Below, piece by piece: positions 37,746 to 47,324 of a DNA stretch of 64,000 bases. The translations under genes and the position numbers were made by a program. The stretch's first letter is position 1, and each line of letters starts with the position of its first letter. Origin of the DNA: Acanthococcus lagerstroemiae (Eukaryota; Arthropoda; Insecta; Hemiptera; Eriococcidae). The notes below the pieces were generated by a model, which worked only from the letters and a program-made list of their open reading frames with translations, was not told the DNA's origin and did not search any database. The stretch lies in contig CM063107.1 in assembly GCA_031841125.1 (NCBI GenBank), forward strand, positions 48,373,497-48,437,496, written 5' to 3'.

Positions 37746-37828
37746 TGGTGTTAAAAGAATTGATATTGTAATATAAAGTGGTCGAGTTTCCATTTTTTTT
37801 ATCAGACCACTTTTTTTTTTCTAACTTG

Positions 37829-37862
37829 GATTTCAAGTGATTTTGGTTTGAAATCTTAATAC
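37829..37862. promoter_or_regulatory. GATTTCAA palindrome in the left TIR
   Basis: GGATTTCAAGTGATTTTGG followed by TTTGAAATCTTAAT forms an imperfect hairpin. The same element occurs in the right TIR (about 52,224-52,257) and once inside the Polinton (about 39,263-39,297). Its role is unknown; see the other copies. Confidence 0.6.
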
Positions 37863-38017
37863 TAAAAAAAATAATAAAAAAAAAATCGAAAATTGATATT
37901 GATAACCTAGTTTAAAAAAAAATAATAAAAAAAATAAATAAAAAAAAATAATAAAAAAAATTTAAAAAAAATCGAAAATTGATAACCTAGTTTAAAAAAA
38001 AAATAAAAATATTATAT

Positions 38018-38028
38018 ATTATAAAATG
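38018..38028 (+). promoter_or_regulatory. TATAAAATG start-codon motif, left TIR gene
   Basis: ATTATAAAATGG runs straight into the start codon at 38,026, preceded by a long A/T tract. The same word precedes the polymerase start at 40,159 and the right TIR gene. I infer an element-encoded promoter/initiator. Confidence 0.5.
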
Positions 38029-38811
38029 GAAATGATTGAAAGTAAAAGCAATAACTTTAATTTTGATGACTCTACACACTGTGTATCTAAAAAGATACCA
38101 TCAGTGAAAGTGATTAATCAAGAACCTGTAGGCCTCTGGATGTCTAATGAAAATTTGATGTCTTGTGAGTGGAGAAAAAGTTGCAACGAGTCATGTTCAG
38201 ATGCCAGCTGTGTAGAACATTTTGTAAATACAAAACCGCACACAATTGAGACTCGAGATGGATCAATTCAAGGTAGGATTATTGATAAAAATCGTATTTT
38301 AATCATTAGACGCCAACTTAAACTTATCAGACTTTCTCGAAATGATTACTCTTTTGCTGGTTATTGGGTAAAAGGAGATACAGACTATATTTCAGCACGT
38401 AAGTATCTCTTAGTGTTTCTAGATGAAAAGAATCATCCACTACATAAAGAACCAATCCAACTTACAGCTAGAGGTGTATTTCAGGTAGAATTTGATAAGA
38501 ATTTATTAAAGTTTAGAAAAGAATTTAAAACAGTTTATAGTAAAACACGAGGTGTAATGTCAGATTTATGGTATTCTATGCTTGTGTTCTGTCCTACTTT
38601 TGTATCAAACGTAGTAGGTTCTTTAAAAAAGAGTAGAGCATGTTGTATTGAAAATTATATTGTTCCAACAGAATCTAATTTGAACTCTTTATGTGTAGGT
38701 AGAGATAAAGAAGTCTCAAAAATTGTTGAAGCTATGTTTAATGATTCTGAAAAATGGAAAGCTGAAAATAGTAAACCTTTCATAACCACATTAGTTCAAG
38801 AAAATGAATAA
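38026..38811 (+). CDS. TIR-encoded protein of unknown function, left copy
   Basis: A 261-residue protein, identical in translation to the copy in the right TIR. I do not recognise a family. Visible features are a Cys-rich stretch at about residues 47-63 (CEWRKSCNESCSDASC), which could bind zinc, a basic segment near residues 88-105, and a mixed alpha/beta-looking C-terminal half without membrane segments or signal peptide. The start is set by TATAAAATG. Lying in the TIR, the gene exists twice per element, pointing inward, and is followed at once by a 13-bp-stem hairpin. A gene inside a TIR is always copied with the ends, which suggests a role linked to termini or to early expression, but this is inference. 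Confidence 0.85.
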   Translation: MEMIESKSNNFNFDDSTHCVSKKIPSVKVINQEPVGLWMSNENLMSCEWRKSCNESCSDASCVEHFVNTKPHTIETRDGSIQGRIIDKNRILIIRRQLKLIRLSRNDYSFAGYWVKGDTDYISARKYLLVFLDEKNHPLHKEPIQLTARGVFQVEFDKNLLKFRKEFKTVYSKTRGVMSDLWYSMLVFCPTFVSNVVGSLKKSRACCIENYIVPTESNLNSLCVGRDKEVSKIVEAMFNDSEKWKAENSKPFITTLVQENE

Positions 38812-38813
38812 TG

Positions 38814-38843
38814 TATTTTTATATGATTTTTCATATAAAAATA
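38814..38843. terminator. Hairpin at the inner edge of the left TIR
   Basis: TATTTTTATATGA and its exact inverse TCATATAAAAATA enclose a TTTT loop, starting 3 bases after the TIR gene stop codon. The same hairpin lies at 51,223-51,252 behind the right copy. A 3'-end or polyadenylation signal is plausible, as hairpins serve that role in some large DNA viruses. No test is possible from sequence alone. Confidence 0.55.
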
Positions 38844-38849
38844 ATAAAA

Positions 38850-39203
38850 ATGGAAATGAATAACACTTTTAAAAATTATCATTGCGAATTAAAAAACATT
38901 GAATTCCTTAAATGTTTTAAATATATTAATATTTATTTGGAAACAGATCTATATAAATTTATGGAAAATATTGTTTATGGCTTTATTCCTGAAAATAAAA
39001 TTAAAGAATTTTATAAAGATTTAGAAAAAAAAGGCGAGAAAGAATTTGTAGAAGATATTAGAAAGACATTTAAATCTAAAGAACGAAAAGAAAATCAAAA
39101 TATTTCAAGAAAAAATATTAATGATACAATGATAGAAACATTTGCTATTAGAACGGGAAAAAGTAAAGAAGATATAAAAAAAATTAAAATGCTAATACTT
39201 TAA
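38850..39203 (+). CDS. Small Polinton protein of unknown function
   Basis: About 117 residues from the ATG at 38,850, which sits in AATAAAAATGG just after the TIR edge. An upstream ATG at 38,811 would add 13 residues but lies across the hairpin, so I prefer 38,850. The protein is Lys/Glu/Asn-rich, likely helical, with a basic middle (KTFKSKERKENQ, about residues 76-87). No domain is recognised. It is the first unique gene inside the left TIR, upstream of the foreign-looking insert that separates it from polB. Confidence 0.65.
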   Translation: MEMNNTFKNYHCELKNIEFLKCFKYINIYLETDLYKFMENIVYGFIPENKIKEFYKDLEKKGEKEFVEDIRKTFKSKERKENQNISRKNINDTMIETFAIRTGKSKEDIKKIKMLIL

Positions 39204-39262
39204 AAAAAAATAACTAAAAAAAATATTACATTTAAAAATGGAGAAATAGAAAATATAGATTA

Positions 39263-39297
39263 TTAAGATTTCAAACAAAAATGATTTGAAATCTCTT
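39263..39297. promoter_or_regulatory. Internal copy of the TIR palindrome
   Basis: TTAAGATTTCAAAC...GATTTGAAATCTCTTGG repeats, in inverse orientation, the GATTTCAA/TTTGAAATC palindrome of the left TIR (37,829-37,862). It lies 60 bp after the small gene and just before the foreign insert. It may be a 3'-end signal, or a TIR fragment left by an old rearrangement. Confidence 0.55.
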
Positions 39298-40110
39298 GGA
39301 AAATGCGAAAAAACTCACGAGAAAATTTTGCAAAACCACTGCCCCCCGCGAACGCTCTGAATTTTTATTTGCATTTTTTTTTGTCCGCGGGAGGCTGTGG
39401 AAACTCTGAGAGTTTTTTTTTTTTTCCACCAAGGCCGTCGATTCACGCATCCGAGACTGATATGGCCGGCTTCATATCAGCTCAGAGTACGCGAGTCTAA
39501 ACCCGGTGTTATCTTTTTTTTTTTTTTTTTTTTTCACTGTAGTTCGACCTCCAAGCACCCAGCGACGCGTGTGCACCCGCGCCATTGGAGTACGTCAGAG
39601 ATCTAGTACAGCGGTTTTTTTTTTTATTTATTTTGCATTGAATGTTACTACCTAATCAGCGCTGATTACAGAGACTTAGTAACTCGACATCGTCGACCCC
39701 AAGATAACACTTTTGATTTACCGCCGTGACGCTGTTCAGTCACGGTTACAGTTTGTTATCCCGAGGGGAACTAGCCTAGGTGAGGTGTACGGACCTTTCC
39801 CCTCTTTAGCACTTCCGTCTAATATGGGGAGGAAGCCTAATGTACAGCTCCTAGCTCCGATAGAGTGTTATTTAAAATTTGTATATATACTTACGAAGCC
39901 CGTAACCAACATTACATATGAGTTTGAAAATGCAAACATAGCACTCTCATATTTAAGAATAAATTATCATCGCCGTATAGATTCGATTCATGTATAATTT
40001 TTTTCAATGCCATGATGGTGTTATCATTTAATTGATTGCGCTAACCTTGTTAATTATTTGGTTGTTTTCGTGCATAAATTAGCGTGTAATGAAGAAATAC
40101 GATAAATAAA
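39298..40110. other. Compositionally foreign insert in the Polinton
   Basis: About 0.8 kb with distinctly higher GC (CCCCCCGCGAACGCTC, TGTCCGCGGGAGGC) than the A/T-dominated Polinton genes, with several long T-runs. A GTGTTATCTT at about 39,505 is mirrored by AAGATAACAC at about 39,701. Open frames (for example 39,713-39,997) show no motif. I infer a host or transposon fragment inserted between the first genes and polB. No terminal repeats or target duplication could be proven. Confidence 0.5.
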
Positions 40111-40150
40111 AAATTGAATTACGTTAAAAGAATAAATAGTAGTATTATAT

Positions 40151-40161
40151 ATAATAAAATG
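40151..40161 (+). promoter_or_regulatory. TATAATAAAATG start motif of polB
   Basis: TATATAATAAAATGG, close to that of the TIR genes (TATATTATAAAATGG). It decides the polB start at 40,159 over upstream in-frame codons. Confidence 0.5.
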
Positions 40162-42630
40162 GAAACGATAAATAAAAAATATGCACCGAGAATGTGTATA
40201 GAGTGTAATAAAAAAATTACATACAAAAATTATGCTAGACATGTCAGATCTAAGCATGGAAGGACAACAACAACAGCAAAAGATTTAAGAAATGATTTGC
40301 GAAATTGTGGAGTGAAAGGTGTATCTAAGTTGAAAAAATCTGAATTATTGGAAATTAGAGACAAGATACAGAGACAGAGTTCGAATTTTGAGAGAGAGAT
40401 TCTGAATAAATTAACGAAAAAAGAACTCATTAAAAAAGTTGGAGAAAGAAACAAAAATTTAACTAGAGCTAAAATAATTGAAAAATTCTTACAATCTCAA
40501 AATGTAAAGTATCTCCAAGAATTTAATTTTGATGATGATAGTTTTGATGAGCCTATAGTTCGTCCTAGTGTGAGAAAGATAGATGGGTGTTGGAAAAATA
40601 TGGTAAATCAATTCTCTATAGTATACGAACCTGCAAAATATGATTTAAGAATTTATTTAGACAAAATTACAGAACTTCTTGGTAGAATGCTTAAAAGTGA
40701 GATGAAAAAGAAAAAGGCAATAAACATAGGATTAATAGCAGTTGTAAACTATATAGAAATAGATCACACAACTGGAGATAAAATAGGTGATAAAGAGGCA
40801 TATTTTCGATCAAAGCATCATATTATAGTAGATTCGAATGCAATTGAAAGTGCATTAATCTCAGCAAAAAATGAAGTTATACAAAAGTATGAGAGTTATA
40901 CTGCTCAAAATACTAAATATAAATTTGATCAAGTTATTGAAATAAATATTCAATCTGATAAAAATGACCCTTTACGTGGTGGGACTTATATTCAATTACC
41001 CAAATTTATTCAATCAAAAAAGTGTTGTATTAATGTGAAAAATATTCAAAATAAAAATTTTAAGTGTCTCAAGCAAGAAGATCTTAGATGCTTTGAATAT
41101 GCGTTGGAAAGTGTTTTGAATTCAGTTACAAATCATGTAGATCGAGTTTCAAATTATGATATCACGAAATATGAAGAACTGAAAATGGAATATCCAGTTA
41201 ATTTAATTCCAGAAAATATTAAAAAATATGAAAAATTTCTAGGTATATCTATCAATATTTATAAGTATGAGGAAGATGAAGAGGGTATTGGTCAATTTTC
41301 TTTAATTTATAAACCAATTAGTAGTGAAAACCATGTAAATTTACTACAGTATAAGGATCATATTGTTGGGATAAAAAACTTGAGTGCTCTATTAAAAGGA
41401 AAAATACATAAATATAATGAACATGTAGAAATTTGTATGAAATGCCATAGAAGATTTAAAGATAAATTAAAATATGGGGAACATTTAAAAAATTGTATAA
41501 ATGATGAGCAAAATATAGAAATGCCAAATGAAGAGAAGAAATTTCGAAAATATTGCACAAATGGGGCAGAACAATATCATCCATACACAGTGACGTTGGA
41601 TTTTGAATGTCTATTGGAAAAAATGCAAAAAGAAACTAAATCAACAAAATATCTCCAGAAACATATTGCTAACAGTTTTTGTTTCTATTCTGACCAACAA
41701 GGAACACAGCTGGTTAGAGACTCGAATGTACAAAACTTGATGAATCAATTCAATTCTTGGTTAATAGAACATGCTCGCGCATACAACAAGATAAGAAGAA
41801 TTAATAAGCCAATGATTTGGGGACAAGATGAAGATATCAAATTCAAAGAAACTTCTCACTGTCATTTATGTAACAAGATTCTTGCAGAAAATGAAAAAGT
41901 TAGAGATCATGATCATTATACAGGAAAATTTCGTGGTGTAGCCTGTGGAGAGTGCAACTCGCATTTAAGAATGCCAAGATTCATTCCAATTTTGATTCAT
42001 AATTTAAAATACGATTCCAAAATATTTTTACAATGGTTGTTAAAATTATTTAGTGGGAATGAGAGGAAGCCTTCTGAGAAACATGATGTGAAAATTATTG
42101 CAGAAAATTGTGAAAATTATAAAACATTTTCCAAAAAGGTGGTGATAGATCATTGTGAAGTAAAACGAGATTCCACTTATTGCTGCACTTGTAAAAGAAA
42201 ATATTGGGACAAAATATTAAAAAAATGTTCCTCTTGTCAAGGAGAAAAACTGAAAATAAGTAGGAAAGGAGATAAAATACCTATAGAAATGGAATTTAGA
42301 TTTATTGACACATTAAATTTTGTGGGAATTAGTTTAGATCAAGCAGTAAAAAATCTAGCAGAAGTGAATGACTGTTTTTGTGCTAGGTGTAAAAAAGTAC
42401 AGAAAATTAGGAAAGGACAATTTTTACCAATAAATGAGAATGGTATTTTAAAATATGCAGCAAAATGTGAAATTTGTGATTCTGAATTGACAAAACCGAT
42501 TAATTATAATAAATTTCAAAATATATTGAGAGAATTTAAAAAGAAGACCTACATTTGGTTTTACAGAAGGGGATTTATCCTTATGACTGGGTTAGTACTT
42601 ATGATAAATTCTCTGACCAATTACCATTAG
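40159..42630 (+). pseudogene. polB: Protein-primed DNA polymerase B, N-terminal and exonuclease part
   Basis: From the ATG at 40,159 the frame stays open for 823 codons. It shows a C2H2 finger at residues 13-33 (C13, C16, H28, H33), a SAP-like helical stretch near 40-70 (GVSKLKKSELLEI), and a second Cys/His pair set near residue 435. Exo I LDFEC lies near residue 480, an HNH/endonuclease VII-like zinc region near 563-600 (CHLCNKIL, DHDHYTGKFRG, CGECN) and an exo-type IHNLKYDSKIF near 612. More Cys pairs (CCTCKRKYW, CSSC) and FIDTLNFVGISLD follow. The last ~28 codons (after about 42,545) are out of frame. The catalytic half continues at 42,555-44,453 in the -1 frame, so the gene is broken in the A-rich 42,538-42,554 region. 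Role: Polinton replication with 3'-5' proofreading. Confidence 0.9.
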
Positions 42631-44453
42631 ATAAAAAGGCGTGGTATTCGATGTTAAATAATAAACATATATCTGATGACGATTTATCAAAAGCAAAAAA
42701 AGTTTACAAATATTTTGGATGTAAAAATTTTGGAGATTATCATGATTTATACTTGAAACTAGATACAATTCTCACAAAAGATATTTTTGATAATTTTAGG
42801 GAAATGTGTTATAAACATTATGGACTAGATCCTGTATATTATATTTCAGCACCACATTTATCAGATAGTGCTTCTTTAAAATTCACGAAACAATCGCTTG
42901 AGCTAATTACTGATCAAGAAAATTATGAAATTTATGAGAAAGGAATAAGAGGAGGGATTTCCAACATTCCTCATAGACACGCTCTTGCTAATAATTGTTA
43001 CTTTTACGATGAGAAAGAAAGAAAAACGATAAAATTAAGCAAAGAAAAAGCCAAAGAGAAAGGAATTTGGGATAGTAAAAAGCATATCAGTTATATTCTA
43101 TATTTAGATTGTAATAATTTATATGGGTGGGCTCTGAGTCAACCATTACCAATAGGTGAATTCTTGAACTATAATTTGCTAGCCCATCAAATTGAAGATG
43201 CGCAAGCAAAAAATTCCGAAGCAAAGAAATCCTTAGAAAGCAAATTTGAAAAATTGACTTATAAACCATCAGACTTTACTCAAGATGTAATTCTTACTCT
43301 AGATGACAATGGTGAGTATGGATATACTTTTATAGCTGATCTTGAGATTCCTACAGAATTACACGAAAAATTTAAAGATTATCCCATGCTTCCAGAACAA
43401 TATGTACCTAGAGAATCAGAATTGTCAGATTTTCAAAAAATTTTGATTGAACAAAAAATAGGTAATAAACCAAAAATGAGTAAATTAATAAGTACGCTAC
43501 ACCCAAAACATAATTATCTCATTGATTACAGAATGTTGAAAGAATGCTTGAAACAAGGTATAGTTTTAAAGAGTATAAATAATTACATAAGATTCAAACA
43601 AAAAGCTTGGATGAAACCATATATTGATAAGAATACAAGCTTAAGACAAAAAGCAAAAAATGATTATGAGAAAGATCTCTATAAATTACTCAATAATAGT
43701 GTCTATGGAAAACAAATGGAGAACGTTAGAAAAAGATGTACAGTACAAATAGTGACTACTTTAGACTCATTTCTTAAACAGAATGAGTTTGAAACAAGAG
43801 TTGTTCTTGATGAAGAAACTGTTTTACTTCACATTCAAAATAAGAAAGTAAAGTTGAATAAACCAATATTTGGGGGGTTTGTTGTTCTGGAGTTGTCAAA
43901 ATTATTAATGTTCCAGTTCTACTACAATGTTTTAAAAACGAAATATGGAGACAAAATAAGATTATTAGGAACTGATACAGATTCATTGATTGTTTATATA
44001 GAATGTGATGATGTTTATGAGGACATAAAAGAGAATCTAGATTATTACGACACTTCAGATTATTTAATGGATTGGATGCCTCAAGTAAACAAAAAAGTTC
44101 CAGGATTATTCAAGGATGAATACTTAGGAATCCCAATAAGAGAGTGGGTAGGACTAAGATCAAAAATGTACTCCTTCAGAAACGACACATCGAAAGAGAA
44201 AAAAGTGTGTAAGGGAATTAAAAGATTGAATATAGAAAGAATGAAATTTGAAATGTACAAAAACTGTTTGTTCAATAGCAAGCAAACTAAGGAAATTGTG
44301 CATGGAATTGTTTCCAAAAAGCTGAAATTGTATACTATATCAATCAATAAAATTGCACTATCTCCTTATGATGATAAAAGATACTTAATTGATGAAATGA
44401 ATACACTTCCATATGGCTATAAAAAATATTGTATAATAAATGAAACGAACTAA
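42555..44453 (+). pseudogene. polB: DNA polymerase B, polymerase part (downstream of the frame break)
   Basis: This frame carries the palm and thumb of the same polymerase: exo III-like YHDLYLKLD, motif A LYLDCNNLYGWA (about 43,101-43,133), motif B LLNNSVYGK (about 43,686-43,712) and motif C GTDTDS (about 43,967-43,985), all with the expected acidic residues. It has no start-codon motif of its own and a stop at 42,537-42,539 just upstream, so it is the continuation of the previous frame. A -1 slip on AAAAAG (42,538-42,543) would reach this frame, but a one-base indel is the simpler explanation. Intact Polinton polymerases are single proteins of about 1,000-1,500 residues, consistent with the combined length. 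It ends overlapping the ATPase start by 14 bases. Confidence 0.9.
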
Positions 44454-45111
44454 AATAAAGAATAAGACTGAAGTTTTAAACTTTGATAATAGTGTTCCAA
44501 CTTGTAGATTGAAGGAAGTGTTTCCTAATATAATGAGATGTTGTATATGTGGTCCTAGTGGGTCTGGGAAAACGAATGTTTTATTGACTATATTAGTGGA
44601 TAGACCATTACCTGATAATGTATATTTATGTTCAAATACTTCTAATCAACCAAAGTATGAAAAGTTTCGCCAAATATTGCAAAACGAGAAACTTAAAAAC
44701 AAAAAATTTCATACAGTATCACTCGAGGATTTACCAGACCCTAATAAAATAGAAAAAGGATCAGTAGTAATCTTTGATGATATCTACACAGAAAACCATG
44801 ATAAAATAGGTAAATATTATTCATGGAGTCGTCATAATGATATTTCATGCTACTATTTATCCCAAACATATTCAAAAATTCCAAAACAACAGATTAGAGA
44901 TAATTTTAATTACTTAATTCTTTTTGAACAAGATCTTACCAATCTGACACATATTTATAACGAATATGCTAGGACTATAACATTTAATCAGTTCAAATCA
45001 ATATGTAATGATTGCTGGCAAAAACCGTATGACTTTGTAGTTATAGATAAAGAATGTGATCAGAAAAATGGTAGGTTCAAATACAAATTTGAGGAAAATT
45101 TTATATTATAA
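44440..45111 (+). CDS. Packaging ATPase (FtsK/HerA, A32-like)
   Basis: A 223-residue P-loop ATPase. Walker A GPSGSGKT lies at residues 38-45, Walker B VVIFDD near 108-113, and a Gln-containing sensor LSQTYSKIP near 146-154. Length and order match Polinton and virophage genome-packaging ATPases, which drive DNA into preformed capsids. The start is in TATAATAAATG and overlaps the polymerase stop by 14 bases. The next gene begins directly after its stop. All motifs are intact, so the product should be functional. Confidence 0.92.
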   Translation: MKRTKIKNKTEVLNFDNSVPTCRLKEVFPNIMRCCICGPSGSGKTNVLLTILVDRPLPDNVYLCSNTSNQPKYEKFRQILQNEKLKNKKFHTVSLEDLPDPNKIEKGSVVIFDDIYTENHDKIGKYYSWSRHNDISCYYLSQTYSKIPKQQIRDNFNYLILFEQDLTNLTHIYNEYARTITFNQFKSICNDCWQKPYDFVVIDKECDQKNGRFKYKFEENFIL

Positions 45112-45957
45112 ATGAGAAAGCTAACAGATTATAATTCAAATGATATTGATTTTGTTGTAAAACAACGTGCACTTCTACAAAAAAATATTGAATGTGCAAA
45201 GTTAGGTCAAGTGAATAGAAAACTAGAAATGGAAGAAAACTATAAACCAATCATTGATACAATAAAAGACCTTAAGCCTGTAATACAACAACCAGTATTA
45301 CCTATGATTGCTGACAAACCAAGAGAAATTACCTATGAACGGTCAGAGGAAACACCAGGATTTGATATGTCTCAAAGTCTTGCATGTAGATATTTGTCTT
45401 ACTATACTAATAAAAAAATACCTACTGATTCAACTTTTGGTATTAGATACGAAAATAAAGATTATTATATAGGAAATGCACGACTCATGGAAGTTCATCA
45501 TTATGCTGATAATGATCGTGCTGATATTAAGCTAAGTAATGACACTACCCTTTATCCAGGAACACAAGGACTATGGGAATTACTAACTATGCAAAAACCT
45601 GAAAATTATACTGATGAAGACCTGAAAAATTATCAAAAAATTATTCTCAGTACAGAATCTTATCGTTCTGAGAATGGACAAATTAAAAGTAGTCGTGGGT
45701 ACAAATATTTAAATTTCATCCAACCTATGTTGATTGAGAAGGAACTCATACTTTCACATTGTGGCTCTGGTCTTAAGAAAATTTATACCAATCAGACTGA
45801 TTATAAATACTGGAACGATCCTAAAGAATTAATTGATCGATTTACAATACTGAAAGGTATGTGGGAAGCAGGTAATCATAATCCACAAATATTCAATGAA
45901 ATGACCAACATTCGGGAGGAACTGATAGAAGCCAAAAAAAATTTAAAAACCTTATAA
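45112..45957 (+). CDS. Conserved Polinton protein, DUF8207-like
   Basis: 281 residues starting immediately after the ATPase stop in TATTATAAATG. The central part has an FGIR...YYIGNARL strand pattern (about residues 107-125) followed by the landmark PGTQGLWELL near 145 and YTDEDLKNYQKIIL, which I associate with the DUF8207-type proteins annotated in many arthropod Polintons. The N-terminal ~70 residues look helical/coiled. Function is unknown; a virion or assembly role is often assumed because of its place among the structural genes. The family name is from memory and should be checked by profile search. Confidence 0.7.
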   Translation: MRKLTDYNSNDIDFVVKQRALLQKNIECAKLGQVNRKLEMEENYKPIIDTIKDLKPVIQQPVLPMIADKPREITYERSEETPGFDMSQSLACRYLSYYTNKKIPTDSTFGIRYENKDYYIGNARLMEVHHYADNDRADIKLSNDTTLYPGTQGLWELLTMQKPENYTDEDLKNYQKIILSTESYRSENGQIKSSRGYKYLNFIQPMLIEKELILSHCGSGLKKIYTNQTDYKYWNDPKELIDRFTILKGMWEAGNHNPQIFNEMTNIREELIEAKKNLKTL

Positions 45958-45960
45958 TAA

Positions 45961-46446
45961 ATGTTTACTAGAAAAAATCATCATTATTTGTATGAATCAG
46001 TTGAAAAAATTCAGAATAACACGGGGAAAATCTTAGAGTCTGTTCTGAAAATTGTCATAAAAGATGTTGGCGAAATTTCAGATATGATAATACAATGTAT
46101 AAAAAATGTCATTAATAATGAAAATTATACTGTTGGTATAATAGAGTATGCTAATGGTGTGAAAGAGTACATAAACAATATAAAGGATAACACAAGCAGT
46201 ATTTTACCACAACTGAAAAAGATTACTGAACATGATCAATCAGCTGTAACTGAACTGAAAAATATTACGCGGCAGGTAGTTGGATTGGCTACCACCTGCG
46301 AGAATTCACTTTTCAATATTACCCAATTAGGAGCAATTTTAACAGAATTGAAAAATATATCAAAAACAAATCAAAATATTCAGAAAATATTGGAGGAAAA
46401 TGTTCAAGAAATATTAGAGGAAAAGACAGAAATGTTCAAAATGTAG
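45961..46446 (+). CDS. Coiled-coil Polinton protein of unknown function
   Basis: 161 residues with an almost continuous heptad-like pattern of Ile/Leu/Val (IQNNTGKILESVLKIV, later ILTELKNISKTNQNIQKIL), no Trp and no membrane segment. This suggests an elongated helical oligomer. The start is in TTATAATAAATG 3 bp after the previous stop. Many Polintons carry an unnamed gene of this type between the ATPase and integrase; a fibre-like or scaffold role is only a guess. Confidence 0.65.
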   Translation: MFTRKNHHYLYESVEKIQNNTGKILESVLKIVIKDVGEISDMIIQCIKNVINNENYTVGIIEYANGVKEYINNIKDNTSSILPQLKKITEHDQSAVTELKNITRQVVGLATTCENSLFNITQLGAILTELKNISKTNQNIQKILEENVQEILEEKTEMFKM

Positions 46447-46488
46447 GTTATCATGAAGGTCAATAGAAAATGTCAAGTAATATAAAAA

Positions 46489-47304
46489 ATGCAGTCATTA
46501 GTTGAACTTGAAGCCAAAGAACTTCATAAACCTGTGATAAAAAAATTTCAGAAAAGAAAAATTATCACAAATGAAATCAATGAAATCTGGGCAGGTGATT
46601 TATTAATTATGTCCCAGTATTCAAAAGAAAATAGGGGTTATAAGTATATGTTAGTAGTTATTGACACCTTCTCAAAAGTACTCAGGATAAAACCCCTCAA
46701 GGAAAAAACAGGGAAAGAGGTTTCTCAAGCTTTTGAGAAAATTATTGAAGAAAGCGAATATGGTCCACCTAAAAAATTACATGTCGACAAAGGTACAGAA
46801 TTTGTAAATTCAGTTTTTAAAAAATTAATGGGAAAATATAATATTCATATGTATCACACAGAGAATGAGGAAAAATCAGCAATTGGTGAGAGAGTAAACA
46901 GAACCATTAATGGGATGTTGAGAATAATTTTTGAGATTCATAAGAATCATAAATGGGTTCCATTTATACCAGAGATATTGCACGAATATAATAATGTGAG
47001 GGTACATAGAACAATAGGAATGCGTCCTTGTGATGTGAATAAAACAAATGAACAAGAAATTTTTCATAGAATGTATTCTTCAAGTTTCTCCACGCGACCA
47101 AAATTCAAGGAAGGAGATCGTGTGAGAATACCCAAAAAGAAAGAAACTTTTGAGAACAAGTATAAGAACAACTGGACAAGAGAAATATTTGTAGTTGACA
47201 AAGTATTCCACACAAACCCTCCCGTCTATTCTATTAAAGATTTGAAGGGTGAAGAAATTTTAGGTAAATTTTATCGCCAGGAACTTCAAAAAACAGTTTT
47301 CTAA
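46489..47304 (+). CDS. Retroviral-type integrase (rve fold)
   Basis: 271 residues. The DDE triad is visible at D37 (WAGDL), D100 (HVDKGTEF) and E134 (SAIGERVNRT), a D-33-E spacing. A chromodomain/SH3-like tail (KFKEGDRVRIPKKK, about residues 205-218) ends the protein. Polinton integrases insert the linear element and make 6-bp duplications. The N-terminal zinc (HHCC) domain expected in most relatives is absent. The frame starts only 36 residues before the first Asp, in TAATATAAAAAATG, so the protein is either a short form or N-terminally truncated. The catalytic core is intact. Confidence 0.9.
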   Translation: MQSLVELEAKELHKPVIKKFQKRKIITNEINEIWAGDLLIMSQYSKENRGYKYMLVVIDTFSKVLRIKPLKEKTGKEVSQAFEKIIEESEYGPPKKLHVDKGTEFVNSVFKKLMGKYNIHMYHTENEEKSAIGERVNRTINGMLRIIFEIHKNHKWVPFIPEILHEYNNVRVHRTIGMRPCDVNKTNEQEIFHRMYSSSFSTRPKFKEGDRVRIPKKKETFENKYKNNWTREIFVVDKVFHTNPPVYSIKDLKGEEILGKFYRQELQKTVF

Positions 47305-47311
47305 AATTTTC

Positions 47312-47324
47312 TACTATAAATATG
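47312..47324 (+). promoter_or_regulatory. TACTATAAAT late-type start motif (PLA2 gene)
   Basis: TACTATAAATATG at the PLA2-like gene start. The same TACTATAAATG word lies at the penton and major capsid starts. Confidence 0.55.

Larger units (their letters stand above)
37463..38846 (+). repeat. Left terminal inverted repeat of the Polinton
   Basis: Matches the inverse of 51,220-52,527. From outside in it holds a minisatellite, a GATTTCAA/TTTGAAATC palindrome, two AAAATCGAAAATTGATA...ACCTAGTTT repeats in A-rich DNA, the 261-codon gene and a terminal hairpin. It lacks the outermost ~200 bp of repeats present on the right, and lacks a 17-bp stretch found behind the right gene. Length about 1.38 kb; Polinton TIRs commonly run from about 0.1 to over 1 kb. 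Confidence 0.93.

Noticed and set aside
38811..38849. Start of the small Polinton gene at the ATG at 38,811
   Set aside because: It would translate the TIR-edge hairpin and overlaps the stop of the TIR gene; the ATG at 38,850 has the better context.
39713..39997. A 94-codon Polinton gene
   Set aside because: Lies in the compositionally foreign insert, has no start-codon motif and no recognisable domain.
40114..40158. Upstream extension of polB from a TTG codon
   Set aside because: Non-ATG start without a motif; the ATG at 40,159 has the shared start word and is followed by the zinc finger.
42538..42543. Programmed -1 frameshift site in polB
   Set aside because: The site TAAAAAG does not fit the X-XXY-YYZ pattern in the zero frame, and polB is a single frame in Polintons as a rule; an indel is simpler.
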